In this document: positions 27,712 to 36,343 of the stretch, piece after piece
How positions within the stretch are numbered: position 1 is the first letter of the stretch
Layout of the letters: every line of letters begins with the position of its first letter
From: Pseudoruegeria sp. SHC-113
GTDB lineage: Bacteria; Pseudomonadota; Alphaproteobacteria; Rhodobacterales; Rhodobacteraceae
DNA length: 64,000 bases
NCBI RefSeq assembly: GCF_025376885.1
Contig: NZ_JAHUBR010000001.1
Span: forward strand, 2,728,001-2,792,000
Direction: 5' to 3'
Notes under the pieces: model-generated
The model's input: only the letters and a program-made list of their open reading frames with translations
Told to the model about the DNA's origin: nothing
Database searches by the model: none
Made by a program: the position numbers and the translations under genes

Positions 27712-28497
27712 CTACGTCAAACGCGGCGGCTTGTCCGGATCCATCCCCGGCGCAGCCCCCGGCGTTTTCACAGACTCCTTGGGCAGCTCCGGCAGATCAA
27801 ACCGCAGGCCCACGCGGGCGAGCTTGGCGCAGATCGGATCTGAGGCGCGGAAGAAGGCCACGTCCAGCCCTCCGGCCTCGATGCCGGAGAAGGTGAGCGC
27901 CTCGGCCACGGCGCGGGCGAGCGGATCTTCCGCCCCCGGCACCGGATCGACGAAGGCCAGCAGATGCCCCTGCCCGCCGCCCTCATAGGTGACTGCCGCC
28001 AGATAAGCGAAGCGCGCAAGCCCCGTGGCGGTGGCGAGTTTCGCGTCCAGCCCCGTCAGCAGCGCTTCCGGCAAAGCCCCCGGCGCGCGGACCTCTTCCG
28101 GGCGGGCTTGAAGCTCTTGCGGGGCCTGCGCGAGCGTGGCCTGCAACCAGTCCACCGCCGATGCCGGGATCAGGATCTCTGACGGGGCAACACCAAGGTT
28201 CACCCCCAACCCATAGCCCTGCCCGGCGAGCATCCCGCAGATCAGCCGGCCCGAGAGCGCGGCGAAAGGCGCGACACCGCCTGCGAATTCCGCCAGCCTC
28301 TCTTCGCGGTCGAAAACAACGACGAAAGCCCCCTGATCGGTTTCAAAGAGGCGCGGGGTGATCTGCTCGCCTTCGGCCTCGGCTTCCAGCAGCAGGTAAA
28401 GCTCGCCATCGGCCAACCGCTCGTAGAAGCGCAGCCGCGCGGCATCATCCTCGGGCGCGGCCTGCATGGCGGCATGGGCGGTATCAAGCGGGGTCAT
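27712..28497 (-). CDS. SseB-like protein
   Basis: The 261-residue protein begins MTPLDTAHAAMQAAPEDDAARLRFYERL and continues LADGELYLLLEAEAEGEQITPRLFET, then GAFVVVFDREERLAEFAG. This is the SseB N-terminal domain pattern (a short mixed fold reading out a stored value). An SseB C-terminal-like part follows. E. coli SseB is only loosely linked to serine/rhodanese biology, so no reaction is assigned. It overlaps the start of its upstream neighbour, the uracil-DNA glycosylase gene, by 14 bp on the same strand. An N-terminal extension of the open frame lies within that neighbour and is rejected. Confidence 0.75.
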   Translation of the reverse strand: MTPLDTAHAAMQAAPEDDAARLRFYERLADGELYLLLEAEAEGEQITPRLFETDQGAFVVVFDREERLAEFAGGVAPFAALSGRLICGMLAGQGYGLGVNLGVAPSEILIPASAVDWLQATLAQAPQELQARPEEVRAPGALPEALLTGLDAKLATATGLARFAYLAAVTYEGGGQGHLLAFVDPVPGAEDPLARAVAEALTFSGIEAGGLDVAFFRASDPICAKLARVGLRFDLPELPKESVKTPGAAPGMDPDKPPRLT

Positions 28498-29089
28498 CCA
28501 GCAGGCTCCTGACGGTTGCGCGCAAGGCCGGCAGAACCTCGGCCTCGAACCACGGGTTTTTCTTGAGCCACCCTGTATTGCGCCACGAGGGATGCGGCAA
28601 GGCGAAGGCCTGCGGCGCGTGGTCCTGCCAGGCCGCCACCCGCGCCGAAACGCTGGCGCTGCCGCCCAGATGAAACCGATGCGCGTGCGCGCCGACAAGG
28701 ATCTTCAGCCGGACATTCGGAAGGCTTGCCATAACCCGATCATGCCATGTGGCGCGGCAGAGGGGCGGCGGCGGCAGATCGCTGCCCGCCGCGTCGTAGC
28801 CGGGAAAGCAAAAGGCCATGGGCACCACGGCGATGCGTGTGAGATCGTAGAACTCCGCCTTATCCACCCCCATCCACTCGCGCAGGCGATCACCGCTGGC
28901 ATCGGTGAAGGGGCGGCCCGATTCATGCACCCGCAGCCCCGGTGCCTGCCCGGCCACGAGAATGCGCGCCGTGCCACCCGGCGTGAACCACGCCACAGGG
29001 CGCGGCGTATGGGCGGTGTGGGTTGCCGCGAAACGGTCCGCACAGAGGCGGCAGGCGCGGATTTCGGCGTCAAGCGGGGTATCCTGCAT
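28484..29089 (-). CDS. Uracil-DNA glycosylase family protein with likely 4Fe-4S cluster
   Basis: The 201-residue protein carries UDG motif A GQAPGLRVHESGRPF (residues 47-61) and motif B LPHPSWRNTGW. Cys13 and Cys16 (CRLC) plus Cys94 and Cys111 give a CxxC pair and a second pair spaced 17 residues. This resembles the four cluster ligands of family 4 uracil-DNA glycosylases, so I infer an Fe-S enzyme that excises uracil from DNA. Bacterial relatives are sometimes annotated only as uracil-DNA glycosylase family protein. The start MQDTPLDAEIRAC was chosen; a 17-residue longer form is possible. Confidence 0.82.
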   Translation of the reverse strand: MQDTPLDAEIRACRLCADRFAATHTAHTPRPVAWFTPGGTARILVAGQAPGLRVHESGRPFTDASGDRLREWMGVDKAEFYDLTRIAVVPMAFCFPGYDAAGSDLPPPPLCRATWHDRVMASLPNVRLKILVGAHAHRFHLGGSASVSARVAAWQDHAPQAFALPHPSWRNTGWLKKNPWFEAEVLPALRATVRSLLDDPA

Positions 29090-29164
29090 GGCCCAGAGGT
29101 AGCCAGAGCCGCCACGTGCCGCAAAGAAAATCGAGCCCACAGCGATGACGCTTGCTTTATTTCG

Positions 29165-29180
29165 ATATTTCTAGAAATAT
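29165..29180. promoter_or_regulatory. Perfect 16-bp palindrome, likely ArsR operator
   Basis: ATATTTCTAGAAATAT is perfectly self-complementary and lies 6 bp before the ArsR start codon, in the 97-bp gap to the divergent glycosylase gene. ArsR-type repressors bind such AT-rich dyads over their own promoter. Confidence 0.65.
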
Positions 29181-29186
29181 AAAACA

Positions 29187-29546
29187 ATGAGCAACGAATC
29201 CCCCTTCCCCGCCTCCTCTGGCACGCTTCCGCTGGAAATCGCGGCCTCGACCTTTGCCGCGCTCGGCTCCGAGCAGCGCCTAGCGGTGCTGCGCACGCTG
29301 GTGCGCGCCGGGCCGGACGGCCTTTCCATCGGCGATCTGGGCGCACGCTGCGGCGTCACCGGCTCCACGCTGACCCATCACATGAAGATCCTCGCGCAGG
29401 CCGGGCTGGTGAGCCAGTCCAAACAGGGCCGCTCCATCATCTGCGTCGCCGCCGCCTATGACGAGATGCGCGCGCTCTCCCAATTCCTGCTGTCTGAATG
29501 CTGCGCCGATTGCGCCACCCCTCACGAGGCCCACGCCCATGACTGA
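29187..29546 (+). CDS. ArsR-family metal(loid)-sensing repressor
   Basis: The 119-residue winged-helix protein has the ArsR pattern ALGSEQRLAVLRTLVRAGPDGLSIGDLGARCGVTGSTLTHHMKIL, where the recognition helix is TGSTLTHHMKIL. The C-terminus ends CCADCATPHEAHAHD, a Cys/His cluster that could bind a soft metal or As(III). It lacks the classical ELCVCDL site of ArsR in the recognition helix, so sensing probably uses the C-terminal cysteines. It overlaps the permease gene by 8 bp and has a palindromic operator just upstream, consistent with autoregulation. Confidence 0.88.
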   Translation: MSNESPFPASSGTLPLEIAASTFAALGSEQRLAVLRTLVRAGPDGLSIGDLGARCGVTGSTLTHHMKILAQAGLVSQSKQGRSIICVAAAYDEMRALSQFLLSECCADCATPHEAHAHD

Positions 29547-30573
29547 CCTGCCCCACCCGCCCCGCTCCCCGCTCGAAGCGCTGCGCCGTACCGACAAAGC
29601 CTGGCTCGCGATCGTGCTGATCCCGCTGGTCCTCGCGGTGCTCGACCGGGAACAGGTCGGCCCGACGATCCGCTTCGCGGTGGAGGCGCTTGGCCATACC
29701 GGCATCTTCATCGGTTTCGCCGTGCTGGCCGTGGCCTACCTGAAAGCCACCGGCGCGGAGGCGCTGCTGGCCAAGGCTTTCGAGGGCCGCGAGGTGCGGA
29801 TGATCTTCTTGGCCGCGCTGCTTGGAGGGCTTTCGCCCTTCTGCTCCTGCGAGGTGATCCCCTTCATCGCCGCCCTGCTGGCCGTGGGCGCGCCGCTTTC
29901 GGCGGTCATGGCCTTCTGGCTGGCCTCGCCGCTGATGGATCCGGCCATGTTCCTGATCACCTCCGGCACGCTGGGCTTTGACTTCGCGCTCGCCAAAACG
30001 GGTTCCGCCGTAGGCCTTGGCCTGATGGGCGGCTTCACCGTGATGGCCTTCGCCCAAAGCCCCGTCTTTGCCGATCCGCTGCGCCAGCAACCGGTGAAAC
30101 AGGGCTGCGGCTGCGGCACGAACCCTTTCACCGGCAAGCCGCACTGGGCCTTCTGGAATGAGCCCGCCCGCCGTGCCACCTTCCGCGACACCGCCTTTGA
30201 GAACGCGCTCTTCCTCGGGAAGTGGCTGCTGCTGGCCTATATGATCGAAGCGCTCATGCTGCACTATGTGCCCGCAGAGATGATCGCCACGGTGCTGGGC
30301 GGTAGCGGGCTGCAGCCGATCCTGCTCGGCGCGCTCGTGGGGGCTCCCGCCTACCTCAACGGCTATGCTGCCGTGCCGCTGGTGGACGCGCTTCTGGCGC
30401 AAGGGATGAGCAATGGGGCGGCCATGAGCTTCGTGATCGCGGGCGGCGTCAGCTGTATCCCTGCGGCCATCGCCGTCTGGGCGCTGGTGAAACCGCGCGT
30501 ATTCTTCGCCTACCTCGGCATCGCCATGGTGGGCGCCATGCTGGCCGGGATCGGCTGGGCCGCCATCGCCTGA
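29539..30573 (+). CDS. Permease of the ArsP / DUF318 family
   Basis: The 344-residue protein has about eight to ten membrane helices and the family signature LSPFCSCEVIPFIAALLAVG, with the paired cysteines that in ArsP bind trivalent organoarsenicals. A soluble loop in the middle has CGCGTNPF. A second conserved part is GAPAYLNGYAAVPLVDALL. It probably exports a toxic thiophilic compound across the inner membrane under control of the overlapping ArsR gene. The exact substrate (methylarsenite, another metalloid or a metal) cannot be decided. Confidence 0.8.
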   Translation: MTDLPHPPRSPLEALRRTDKAWLAIVLIPLVLAVLDREQVGPTIRFAVEALGHTGIFIGFAVLAVAYLKATGAEALLAKAFEGREVRMIFLAALLGGLSPFCSCEVIPFIAALLAVGAPLSAVMAFWLASPLMDPAMFLITSGTLGFDFALAKTGSAVGLGLMGGFTVMAFAQSPVFADPLRQQPVKQGCGCGTNPFTGKPHWAFWNEPARRATFRDTAFENALFLGKWLLLAYMIEALMLHYVPAEMIATVLGGSGLQPILLGALVGAPAYLNGYAAVPLVDALLAQGMSNGAAMSFVIAGGVSCIPAAIAVWALVKPRVFFAYLGIAMVGAMLAGIGWAAIA

Positions 30574-30592
30574 CACGGCCAACCGCCGCAAA

Positions 30593-30622
30593 TGCACCGC
30601 CGCGCGCCGTGCCGGCGGTGCA
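30593..30622 (+). terminator. Hairpin after the ArsP-like permease
   Basis: TGCACCGCCG (30593-30602) pairs perfectly with CGGCGGTGCA (30613-30622) around a 10-nt loop, 20 bp after the stop. No T-run is present. Confidence 0.45.
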
Positions 30623-30695
30623 AACTGTTGCCCAAACCGAAAACTCGGATCATGCTGAGTTTCGGGAAGAGAACAAGCGGAACACTCCGCACGGG

Positions 30696-31967
30696 ATGGG
30701 CAGCATGTACAGGGTCTGGAATTTCGTCACCAACTACTCGCTGCTCCTGATCCTCGGCGCATTGTTCGCCCTGATCTGGGCCAATATCGACGCCCACAGC
30801 TACCATGCCTTCGTGGAGTTCGTGCTGATTGACGATTTCTTCATCGGCCACGCCCATACCGACGATCATGGCCATGTCCACCGCACCCTGACGCTGCACT
30901 ATCTGGTGAACGATGTGCTGATGGCCTTCTTCTTCGCCATCGCCGCGAAGGAGGTCTGGGAGGCGATCATCCTGCGCAACGGCTCGCTGCGCGGCAAGAA
31001 GGCCGCCACACCGCTTTTTGCCACGGCAGGCGGGATGTTTGGCCCGATTGCCGTCTACCTCGGTATCGCCACTTTCCTTGGCTCCGATACCTTGAGCGCG
31101 GTGAGCCGGGGCTGGGCGATCCCCACGGCGACCGACATCGCCTTCTCCTACCTCGTGGGGCGGCTGGTGTTTGGCGCGGGCCATCCTGCGGTGCGCTTCC
31201 TGCTGCTGCTGGCCATTGCCGATGACGCTGCCGGGCTGATCATCCTCGCCGTCTTCTACCCGACGGGCGATCTCGCGCCGCAATGGCTGCTGCTTTCGCT
31301 CGGGGCCTCTGTCGCGGTGTTCCTGCTGTTCAACTGGCTGCCGCGCCGGATGGATCGGGGTGATCAGCTGCGCAGCCATTCCACCCGCGTGCGCAAGCTG
31401 CTTTCGTACTGGCCCTATGCCGTGGCCGGGGTGCTCAGCTGGTACGGCTTCCAGCAGGCCGGGCTGCACCCCTCGCTCGGGCTTCTGCCGGTGGTGCCCG
31501 CCATCCCCCACGCCGACCGCGCCTTCGGCATTTTCTCGGAGGCCGAAACCCACCTGCACGATCTGCTCAACGACATCGAGCACATGCTGAAACACCCGGT
31601 GGAGATCATCCTTTTCTTCTTCGGCCTGCTCAACGCGGGCGTGGAGTTTTCCGCCATCAGCGCGCCGACGTGGCTCGTGCTCTCGGGCCTGCTGATCGGC
31701 AAACCCTTCGGCGTGCTGCTCTTTGGCTGGCTGGCCGCCAAGCCGTTCGGGCTGGGCTTGCCGGCGGGCATGCGCACGGTGGATCTTTTCGTGATCGGCT
31801 GCGTGGCCGCCATCGGCTTCACCGTGGCGCTGTTCATCGCCTCCGTGGCCTTCCCCGCAGGCGCGGTGCAGGACGCCGCCAAGATGGGCGCGCTCTTCAG
31901 CTTCGGTGCGGCCATGATCGCCATCGGGGCGGGGCGACTGTTCAGGGTTCAGAAACAACACCTCTAA
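30696..31967 (+). CDS. nhaA: Na+/H+ antiporter NhaA
   Basis: NhaA exchanges sodium for protons and controls pH and salt balance. The 423-residue polytopic protein has the ion-binding pair Asp176-Asp177 (AIADDAAGLIILAVFY), the earlier AIPTATDIAFS and the later GKPFGVLLFGW. An unusual His/Asp-rich insertion (HAHTDDHGHVHRT, about residues 50-62) follows the first helix; it could sense pH or bind metal. Start choice is uncertain: ATG at 30696 or 30705; the frame is open to 30609. Confidence 0.93.
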   Translation: MGSMYRVWNFVTNYSLLLILGALFALIWANIDAHSYHAFVEFVLIDDFFIGHAHTDDHGHVHRTLTLHYLVNDVLMAFFFAIAAKEVWEAIILRNGSLRGKKAATPLFATAGGMFGPIAVYLGIATFLGSDTLSAVSRGWAIPTATDIAFSYLVGRLVFGAGHPAVRFLLLLAIADDAAGLIILAVFYPTGDLAPQWLLLSLGASVAVFLLFNWLPRRMDRGDQLRSHSTRVRKLLSYWPYAVAGVLSWYGFQQAGLHPSLGLLPVVPAIPHADRAFGIFSEAETHLHDLLNDIEHMLKHPVEIILFFFGLLNAGVEFSAISAPTWLVLSGLLIGKPFGVLLFGWLAAKPFGLGLPAGMRTVDLFVIGCVAAIGFTVALFIASVAFPAGAVQDAAKMGALFSFGAAMIAIGAGRLFRVQKQHL

Positions 31968-31972
31968 AGGGC

Positions 31973-32003
31973 GGGGATTTTCGCCACATCGTTTCCCCTT
32001 TTT
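31973..32003 (+). terminator. Weak terminator after nhaA
   Basis: GGGGA (31973-31977) can pair with TCCCC (31994-31998), followed directly by TTTTT. The stem is short and the loop long. The rest of the gap up to 32183 holds no gene that I can support. Confidence 0.35.
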
Positions 32004-32183
32004 GGACATTATCCCCCGCTAGGATGACGCCTAGCCACGGGAATTTGCCTTCCGGCTGCGGCATTTGACTGTCCTTTGCCCTCGGCATCGGCCATAATAT
32101 GCGCAAAATGGCAGGCTAAAAGGCCCGTTAAGAAGTGTTTGTTTCAAGCACCTGGCCAGCACAGGCGAGATCAAGGCATCGGG

Positions 32184-32837
32184 ATGCTCGAATTCGATAA
32201 TGTCAGCAAGTCCTTCTGGACCGGGGAACAGCACAAGGTGATCCTTGATGATGTCTCTTTCCGCGTGGAGCTGGGGCGCTCGCTGGGCATCCTTGCCCCC
32301 AACGGCACGGGCAAGACGACGCTGATCAACATGATGGCCGGGCTGGAAAAGCCTGACAGCGGCGAGATCCGGCGCGGCTGCCGCATATCCTTCCCGCTGG
32401 GGTTCATGGGGGGCGTCTCCAACCGGCTCTCGGCGGTGGAAAACTCGCGCTACATCGCCCAGCTCTACGATCTGGATCCCGACTACGTGGAGGCCTTCTG
32501 CCGCTGGCTCTGCGGGCTGGAAGAATATTTCGATATGCCGGTGGGCACCTATTCCTCGGGCATGAAGGCGCGGTTTTCCTTCGCGCTGCTGCTGGCACTA
32601 GAATTTGACATGTACCTGATCGACGAGGGCATGCCCGCCACCACGGATGTGGAATTCAACCGAAAGGCCGGGAGCATCCTGCGCGAGCGGCTGCGCAACA
32701 CCACGATCGTGGTCGTCTCCCACTCCCCCGAAACGCTCGAGCAATACTGCCGATCGGCCGCGGTGCTGCGCAATGGCCAGTTCCACATGTTCGACACTCT
32801 GGAAGAAGCGAAGCGGCTCTATGACTACCAAGCCTAA
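32184..32837 (+). CDS. kpsT: Capsular polysaccharide ABC exporter, ATP-binding protein (KpsT-like)
   Basis: The 217-residue ATPase resembles KpsT/BexA of group 2 capsule exporters. Walker A is APNGTGKTT (residues 38-46), a variant of the usual RNGAGKS. The signature is YSSGMKARFSF and Walker B is MYLIDEGMPAT. Its short length and lack of a C-terminal sugar-binding domain fit KpsT rather than Wzt. It would power export of a lipid-linked polysaccharide. Its partner permease (KpsM) is not in this window. The following KpsE-like gene overlaps by 17 bp. Confidence 0.82.
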   Translation: MLEFDNVSKSFWTGEQHKVILDDVSFRVELGRSLGILAPNGTGKTTLINMMAGLEKPDSGEIRRGCRISFPLGFMGGVSNRLSAVENSRYIAQLYDLDPDYVEAFCRWLCGLEEYFDMPVGTYSSGMKARFSFALLLALEFDMYLIDEGMPATTDVEFNRKAGSILRERLRNTTIVVVSHSPETLEQYCRSAAVLRNGQFHMFDTLEEAKRLYDYQA

Positions 32838-34467
32838 AGCGAAGAAATTCCGCATCCGCCGCCCGGCCCCGCAGGCCAGCGCCGCCCAGCCCACGCCCGC
32901 CAACTCCCAGACGGCGGCGCCCAAACCGGATGCGCCGCAGGCAGGCGGGCAGCCTCAGGCCCAAGCACAGGCCAATGCCGGGGCCCAGCCACAGGCCCAA
33001 TCCGGCGAAGTGAGCTCGGCGCGCGAAGTGAACACCGAGCAGGAAATCATGGCGATCCGCAAGGAAGGGCTCACCGGGCGTCAGCTGCGCATGGCCCGCC
33101 GGGTGGCGCAGAAACATGGGCTCGCCCCCACGTCCGATTTCGACGCGGTGCGCCTTCTGCGCGCCCAAGGGATCGATCCGTTCCAGCGCACCACGGCGCT
33201 GGATCTCGTGACGCAGGAACAGGGCGGTGGCGGTGGCGGCCAGCCCCCGGCGAACCTGCCCCAAACGGTGCCGCAACCCGGCAACAACCTGCCCAGCCCC
33301 GAGCTGGCCCCGGCGCAATCGCGCGAACGCGAAATCCGCGACATCCAGCGCGACATCGTGCGCCGCCGCCGCCGCCGGATGGGGCTGCTGGCCACGCGGC
33401 TGGCCTTCTTCGTCGGCCTGCCCACGTTGATTGCGGGCTACTATTATTACAACATCGCCACCCCGATGTATGAGACGAAATCGGAGTTCGTGATCCAGAA
33501 GACCGAAGGCCAGGGCTCGACCTCCCTGGGCAGCCTATTCGCCGGCACGGGCTTTGCCGCCTCGCAGGATTCGATCACCGTGCAGAGCTATCTGGAAAGC
33601 CGGGACGCGATGCTGCGGCTGGATCAGGATCTGGCCTTCAAGGCCCATTTCAGCCAGCCCTCGATCGACGCGATCCAGCGCCTGCCCGCAGGGGCCACGC
33701 GCGAGGATGCCTATAAAGTCTACAAAAAACGCGTGAAGCTCGGCTACGATCCGACGGAAGGCATCATCAAGATGCAGGTCTCCGCCGCCGATCCCGAGAT
33801 CAGCGCGGAGTTCTCCCGTGCGCTTCTGGGCTATGCCGAACAGCAAGTGGACGAGCTGACCCAACGCCTGCGCGAAGACCAGATGCGCGACGCCCGCGCC
33901 AGCTACGAGAAGGCCGAAGAAGAGATGCGCATGGCCCAGCGGCGCGTGATCGATCTGCAGGAGCAGTTCAAGGTGATCAGCGGCGATGTGGAAGTCTCGC
34001 TGCTGACCAACCTGATCTCGACGCTTGAACTTGAGCTGACGCAGGAGCGGCTGAACCTGCGCGAGCTGATGTCCAACCCGCGCCCCAACCCGGCCAAACA
34101 GGCCCCGCTGGAACGGCGAATCCAGAACCTTGAGGAAGAAATCGCGAACTTGCGCAGCCAGCTGACCGAAGGCCAGGGCGGCAGCCTGTCGCTGGCGCGC
34201 ATCAGCAGCGAGTTGGCCGTGGCAGAAACCGATCTGCAGACGCGCACGCTGCTGCTGCAACAAGCCCTGCAACAGCTCGAAACCGCCCGCGTGGAGGCCA
34301 ACCGACAGGTGCGCTACATTTCGCAGGGCGTCAGCCCCATCGCGCCCGACGAGGCCACCTATCCGCGTGCCTTCGAGAACACGGTTTTGGCCTTCCTGAT
34401 CTTTGGCGGCATCTACCTGATGATCTCGCTCACCGCCGCCGTTCTGCGCGATCAGATCTCGTCCTGA
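32821..34467 (+). CDS. Capsule export inner-membrane protein, KpsE/BexC-like polysaccharide co-polymerase
   Basis: The 548-residue protein has a cytosolic Pro/Ala/Gln-rich disordered region (residues 1-110) and then a domain with GLTGRQLRMARRVAQKHGL. The first membrane helix (about 185-205, RLAFFVGLPTLIAGYYYY) leads to a large periplasmic part with long coiled coils (about 340-500). A final helix lies near the C-terminus (TVLAFLIFGGIYLMISLTAAVL). This two-helix layout around a periplasmic coiled coil is that of KpsE/BexC/CtrB, which connect the inner-membrane exporter to the outer-membrane KpsD-like channel. The N-terminal extension is much longer than in E. coli KpsE, as seen in Rhodobacteraceae relatives. 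Confidence 0.8.
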   Translation: MTTKPKAKKFRIRRPAPQASAAQPTPANSQTAAPKPDAPQAGGQPQAQAQANAGAQPQAQSGEVSSAREVNTEQEIMAIRKEGLTGRQLRMARRVAQKHGLAPTSDFDAVRLLRAQGIDPFQRTTALDLVTQEQGGGGGGQPPANLPQTVPQPGNNLPSPELAPAQSREREIRDIQRDIVRRRRRRMGLLATRLAFFVGLPTLIAGYYYYNIATPMYETKSEFVIQKTEGQGSTSLGSLFAGTGFAASQDSITVQSYLESRDAMLRLDQDLAFKAHFSQPSIDAIQRLPAGATREDAYKVYKKRVKLGYDPTEGIIKMQVSAADPEISAEFSRALLGYAEQQVDELTQRLREDQMRDARASYEKAEEEMRMAQRRVIDLQEQFKVISGDVEVSLLTNLISTLELELTQERLNLRELMSNPRPNPAKQAPLERRIQNLEEEIANLRSQLTEGQGGSLSLARISSELAVAETDLQTRTLLLQQALQQLETARVEANRQVRYISQGVSPIAPDEATYPRAFENTVLAFLIFGGIYLMISLTAAVLRDQISS

Positions 34468-34727
34468 AGCGTTTCGGATGGAACTGACACATCGTGCATA
34501 GCTTTTCGCGTTCGACCGAAGGGAGAGGCAGCGAAGAAGCGATTCAAGTTTCATCTGAAACGCGGTAGCGCGCAAAACTGCCCAAGCCTGCGGCAAGCGC
34601 GACTCTTTCAAGCAAAAATGCAAAGCCCCCATGGGCTTTGCCCTTGAATTCATGTCATAGTCTCATCGTAAATTGCCGGTAAGCCGGCCTTTGCCGATTT
34701 GTTTTTTGAACTGAACCCAAGTGAGTT
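34468..34727. other. Intergenic region between kpsE-like and phosphomannomutase genes
   Basis: No gene seen in 260 bp. It holds a perfect 9-bp hairpin GCAAAGCCC/GGGCTTTGC (34620-34641). This hairpin is preceded by A5, so it reads as a terminator on the minus strand, while on the plus strand it ends in CCCTTG. The sequence AAGTGAG at 34718-34724 is a possible ribosome site for the next gene. Confidence 0.5.
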
Positions 34728-36230
34728 TTGACATTGCAAAAACCCGTCGCCACCGTGGCCCCGAACACCTGGAGCTTTCTGCGTGACCCGATGATCACCC
34801 CCACGGGCTTTCGTGAATACGATGCCCGCTGGCGCTTCCCCGAAGAAATCAACCTGCCCGGCATGACAGCCCTCGGCCTTGGCCTCGGCACCCAGATGCG
34901 CCGCCGGGGCATCGATCCGGTCATCGCCGTGGGCAACGACTACCGCGATTATTCGCTCTCGATCAAACTGGCCCTGATCCAGGGGCTGATGCGCGCCGGC
35001 ATCGCCGTGAAGGACATCGGCCCGGCGGTCTCGCCCATGGCCTATTTCAGCCAGTTCCACCTTGATGTGCCTGCCGTGGCCATGGTCACCGCCTCGCACA
35101 ACCCCAACGGCTGGACAGGCGTGAAGATGGGCTTTGAGCGCCCCCTTACCCACGGCCCCGACGAGATGGCCGAGCTGCGCGACATCGTGCTTTCGGGCGA
35201 TTGGGAAGAAGTGCCCGGCGGCTCCTACGAATTCGTGGAAGGTGTCAAGGAAGCCTACATCGAAGATCTCGTGGGCGATTTCAAAATGAGCCGCCCGCTG
35301 AAAGTCGTCTGCGCCACCGGCAACGGCACCGCCGCCGCTTTCGCACCCGAGATTTTCGAGCGCATCGGGGTGGAGGTCGTGCCCAGCCACACCGAACTGG
35401 ATTACACCTTTCCCAACTACAACCCCAACCCCGAGGCCATGGAGATGCTCCATGACATGGCCGACAGCGTGAAAGCCTCCGGCGCCGATCTGGCGCTCGG
35501 CTTTGACGGTGACGGCGATCGCTGCGGCGTGGTAGATGACGAGGGCGAGGAGATCTTCGCCGACAAGGTGGGCGTGATCATGGCCCGCGATCTCTCCAAG
35601 CTGTACCCCAACTCCACCTTCGTGGCGGATGTGAAATCCACCGGGCTTTTTGCCTCGGACCCGGAGTTGAAGGCCAATGGCGTGAAGGCCGATTACTGGA
35701 AAACCGGCCACAGCCACATGAAGCGCCGGGTGAAGGAAATCGGCGCGCTGGCGGGGTTTGAGAAATCCGGCCACTACTTCCTCGCTGAGCCGGTGGGCCG
35801 CGGCTACGACTGCGGCATGCGTGTCGCCGTCGAGATCTGCAAGCTGATGGACCGCAACCCGGACATGAGCATGTCGGACCTACGCAAAGCCCTGCCCAAG
35901 ACCTTCTCCACCCCCACGATGTCGCCCTATTGCGCCGACACCGAGAAATACGCGGTGCTGGAGCGGATCGTGGCAAAGCTGGTGGCGCATGCAGAAGCCG
36001 GCGGCACGATCGCCGGGCGTAAGATCGCCAATGTGGTGACAGTGAACGGCGCGCGCGTGATTCTGGACAACGGCGCCTGGGGGCTCGTACGGGCCTCCTC
36101 CAACACGCCCAACCTCGTGGTGGTCTGCGAAAGCCCGGAAAGCGCCGAGGAGCTGAAACAGATCTTCACCGAGATCGACGGCTTCATCCGCACCGAGCCC
36201 GCCGTGGGCGACTACGACCAGACGATCTGA
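34728..36230 (+). CDS. Phosphomannomutase / phosphoglucomutase
   Basis: The 500-residue alpha-D-phosphohexomutase interconverts hexose 6- and 1-phosphates, supplying GDP-mannose or UDP-glucose for surface polysaccharides. Family motifs in order are TGFREYDARW, the phosphoserine loop TASHNPNGWTGVK with catalytic Ser, the Mg2+ loop GFDGDGDRCGVVD, GFEKSGHYFLAE for sugar binding, and the C-terminal phosphate-binding RASSNTPNLVVV. No ATG is available at the right place: TTG at 34728 or at 34734 follows AAGTGAG. It stands next to the capsule-export genes, in keeping with a role in exopolysaccharide supply. Confidence 0.92.
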   Translation: MTLQKPVATVAPNTWSFLRDPMITPTGFREYDARWRFPEEINLPGMTALGLGLGTQMRRRGIDPVIAVGNDYRDYSLSIKLALIQGLMRAGIAVKDIGPAVSPMAYFSQFHLDVPAVAMVTASHNPNGWTGVKMGFERPLTHGPDEMAELRDIVLSGDWEEVPGGSYEFVEGVKEAYIEDLVGDFKMSRPLKVVCATGNGTAAAFAPEIFERIGVEVVPSHTELDYTFPNYNPNPEAMEMLHDMADSVKASGADLALGFDGDGDRCGVVDDEGEEIFADKVGVIMARDLSKLYPNSTFVADVKSTGLFASDPELKANGVKADYWKTGHSHMKRRVKEIGALAGFEKSGHYFLAEPVGRGYDCGMRVAVEICKLMDRNPDMSMSDLRKALPKTFSTPTMSPYCADTEKYAVLERIVAKLVAHAEAGGTIAGRKIANVVTVNGARVILDNGAWGLVRASSNTPNLVVVCESPESAEELKQIFTEIDGFIRTEPAVGDYDQTI

Positions 36231-36246
36231 GGCCACGGCCTCCCAA

Positions 36247-36299
36247 GGCCCCCTGCCCGACCACCCCGCAAGAGCGCCGGTCGGGTCCCTGCGGGGGCC
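36247..36299 (+). terminator. Long hairpin after the phosphomannomutase gene
   Basis: GGCCCCC (36247-36253) pairs with GGGGGCC at the far end, and CCCGACC with GGTCGGG inside. No T-run follows, but A6 is present a few bases later. Confidence 0.4.
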
Positions 36300-36343
36300 G
36301 CCAAAAAAGTGAAAGCCCCGCCGCATTTTTTGTGGTTTGGGGC

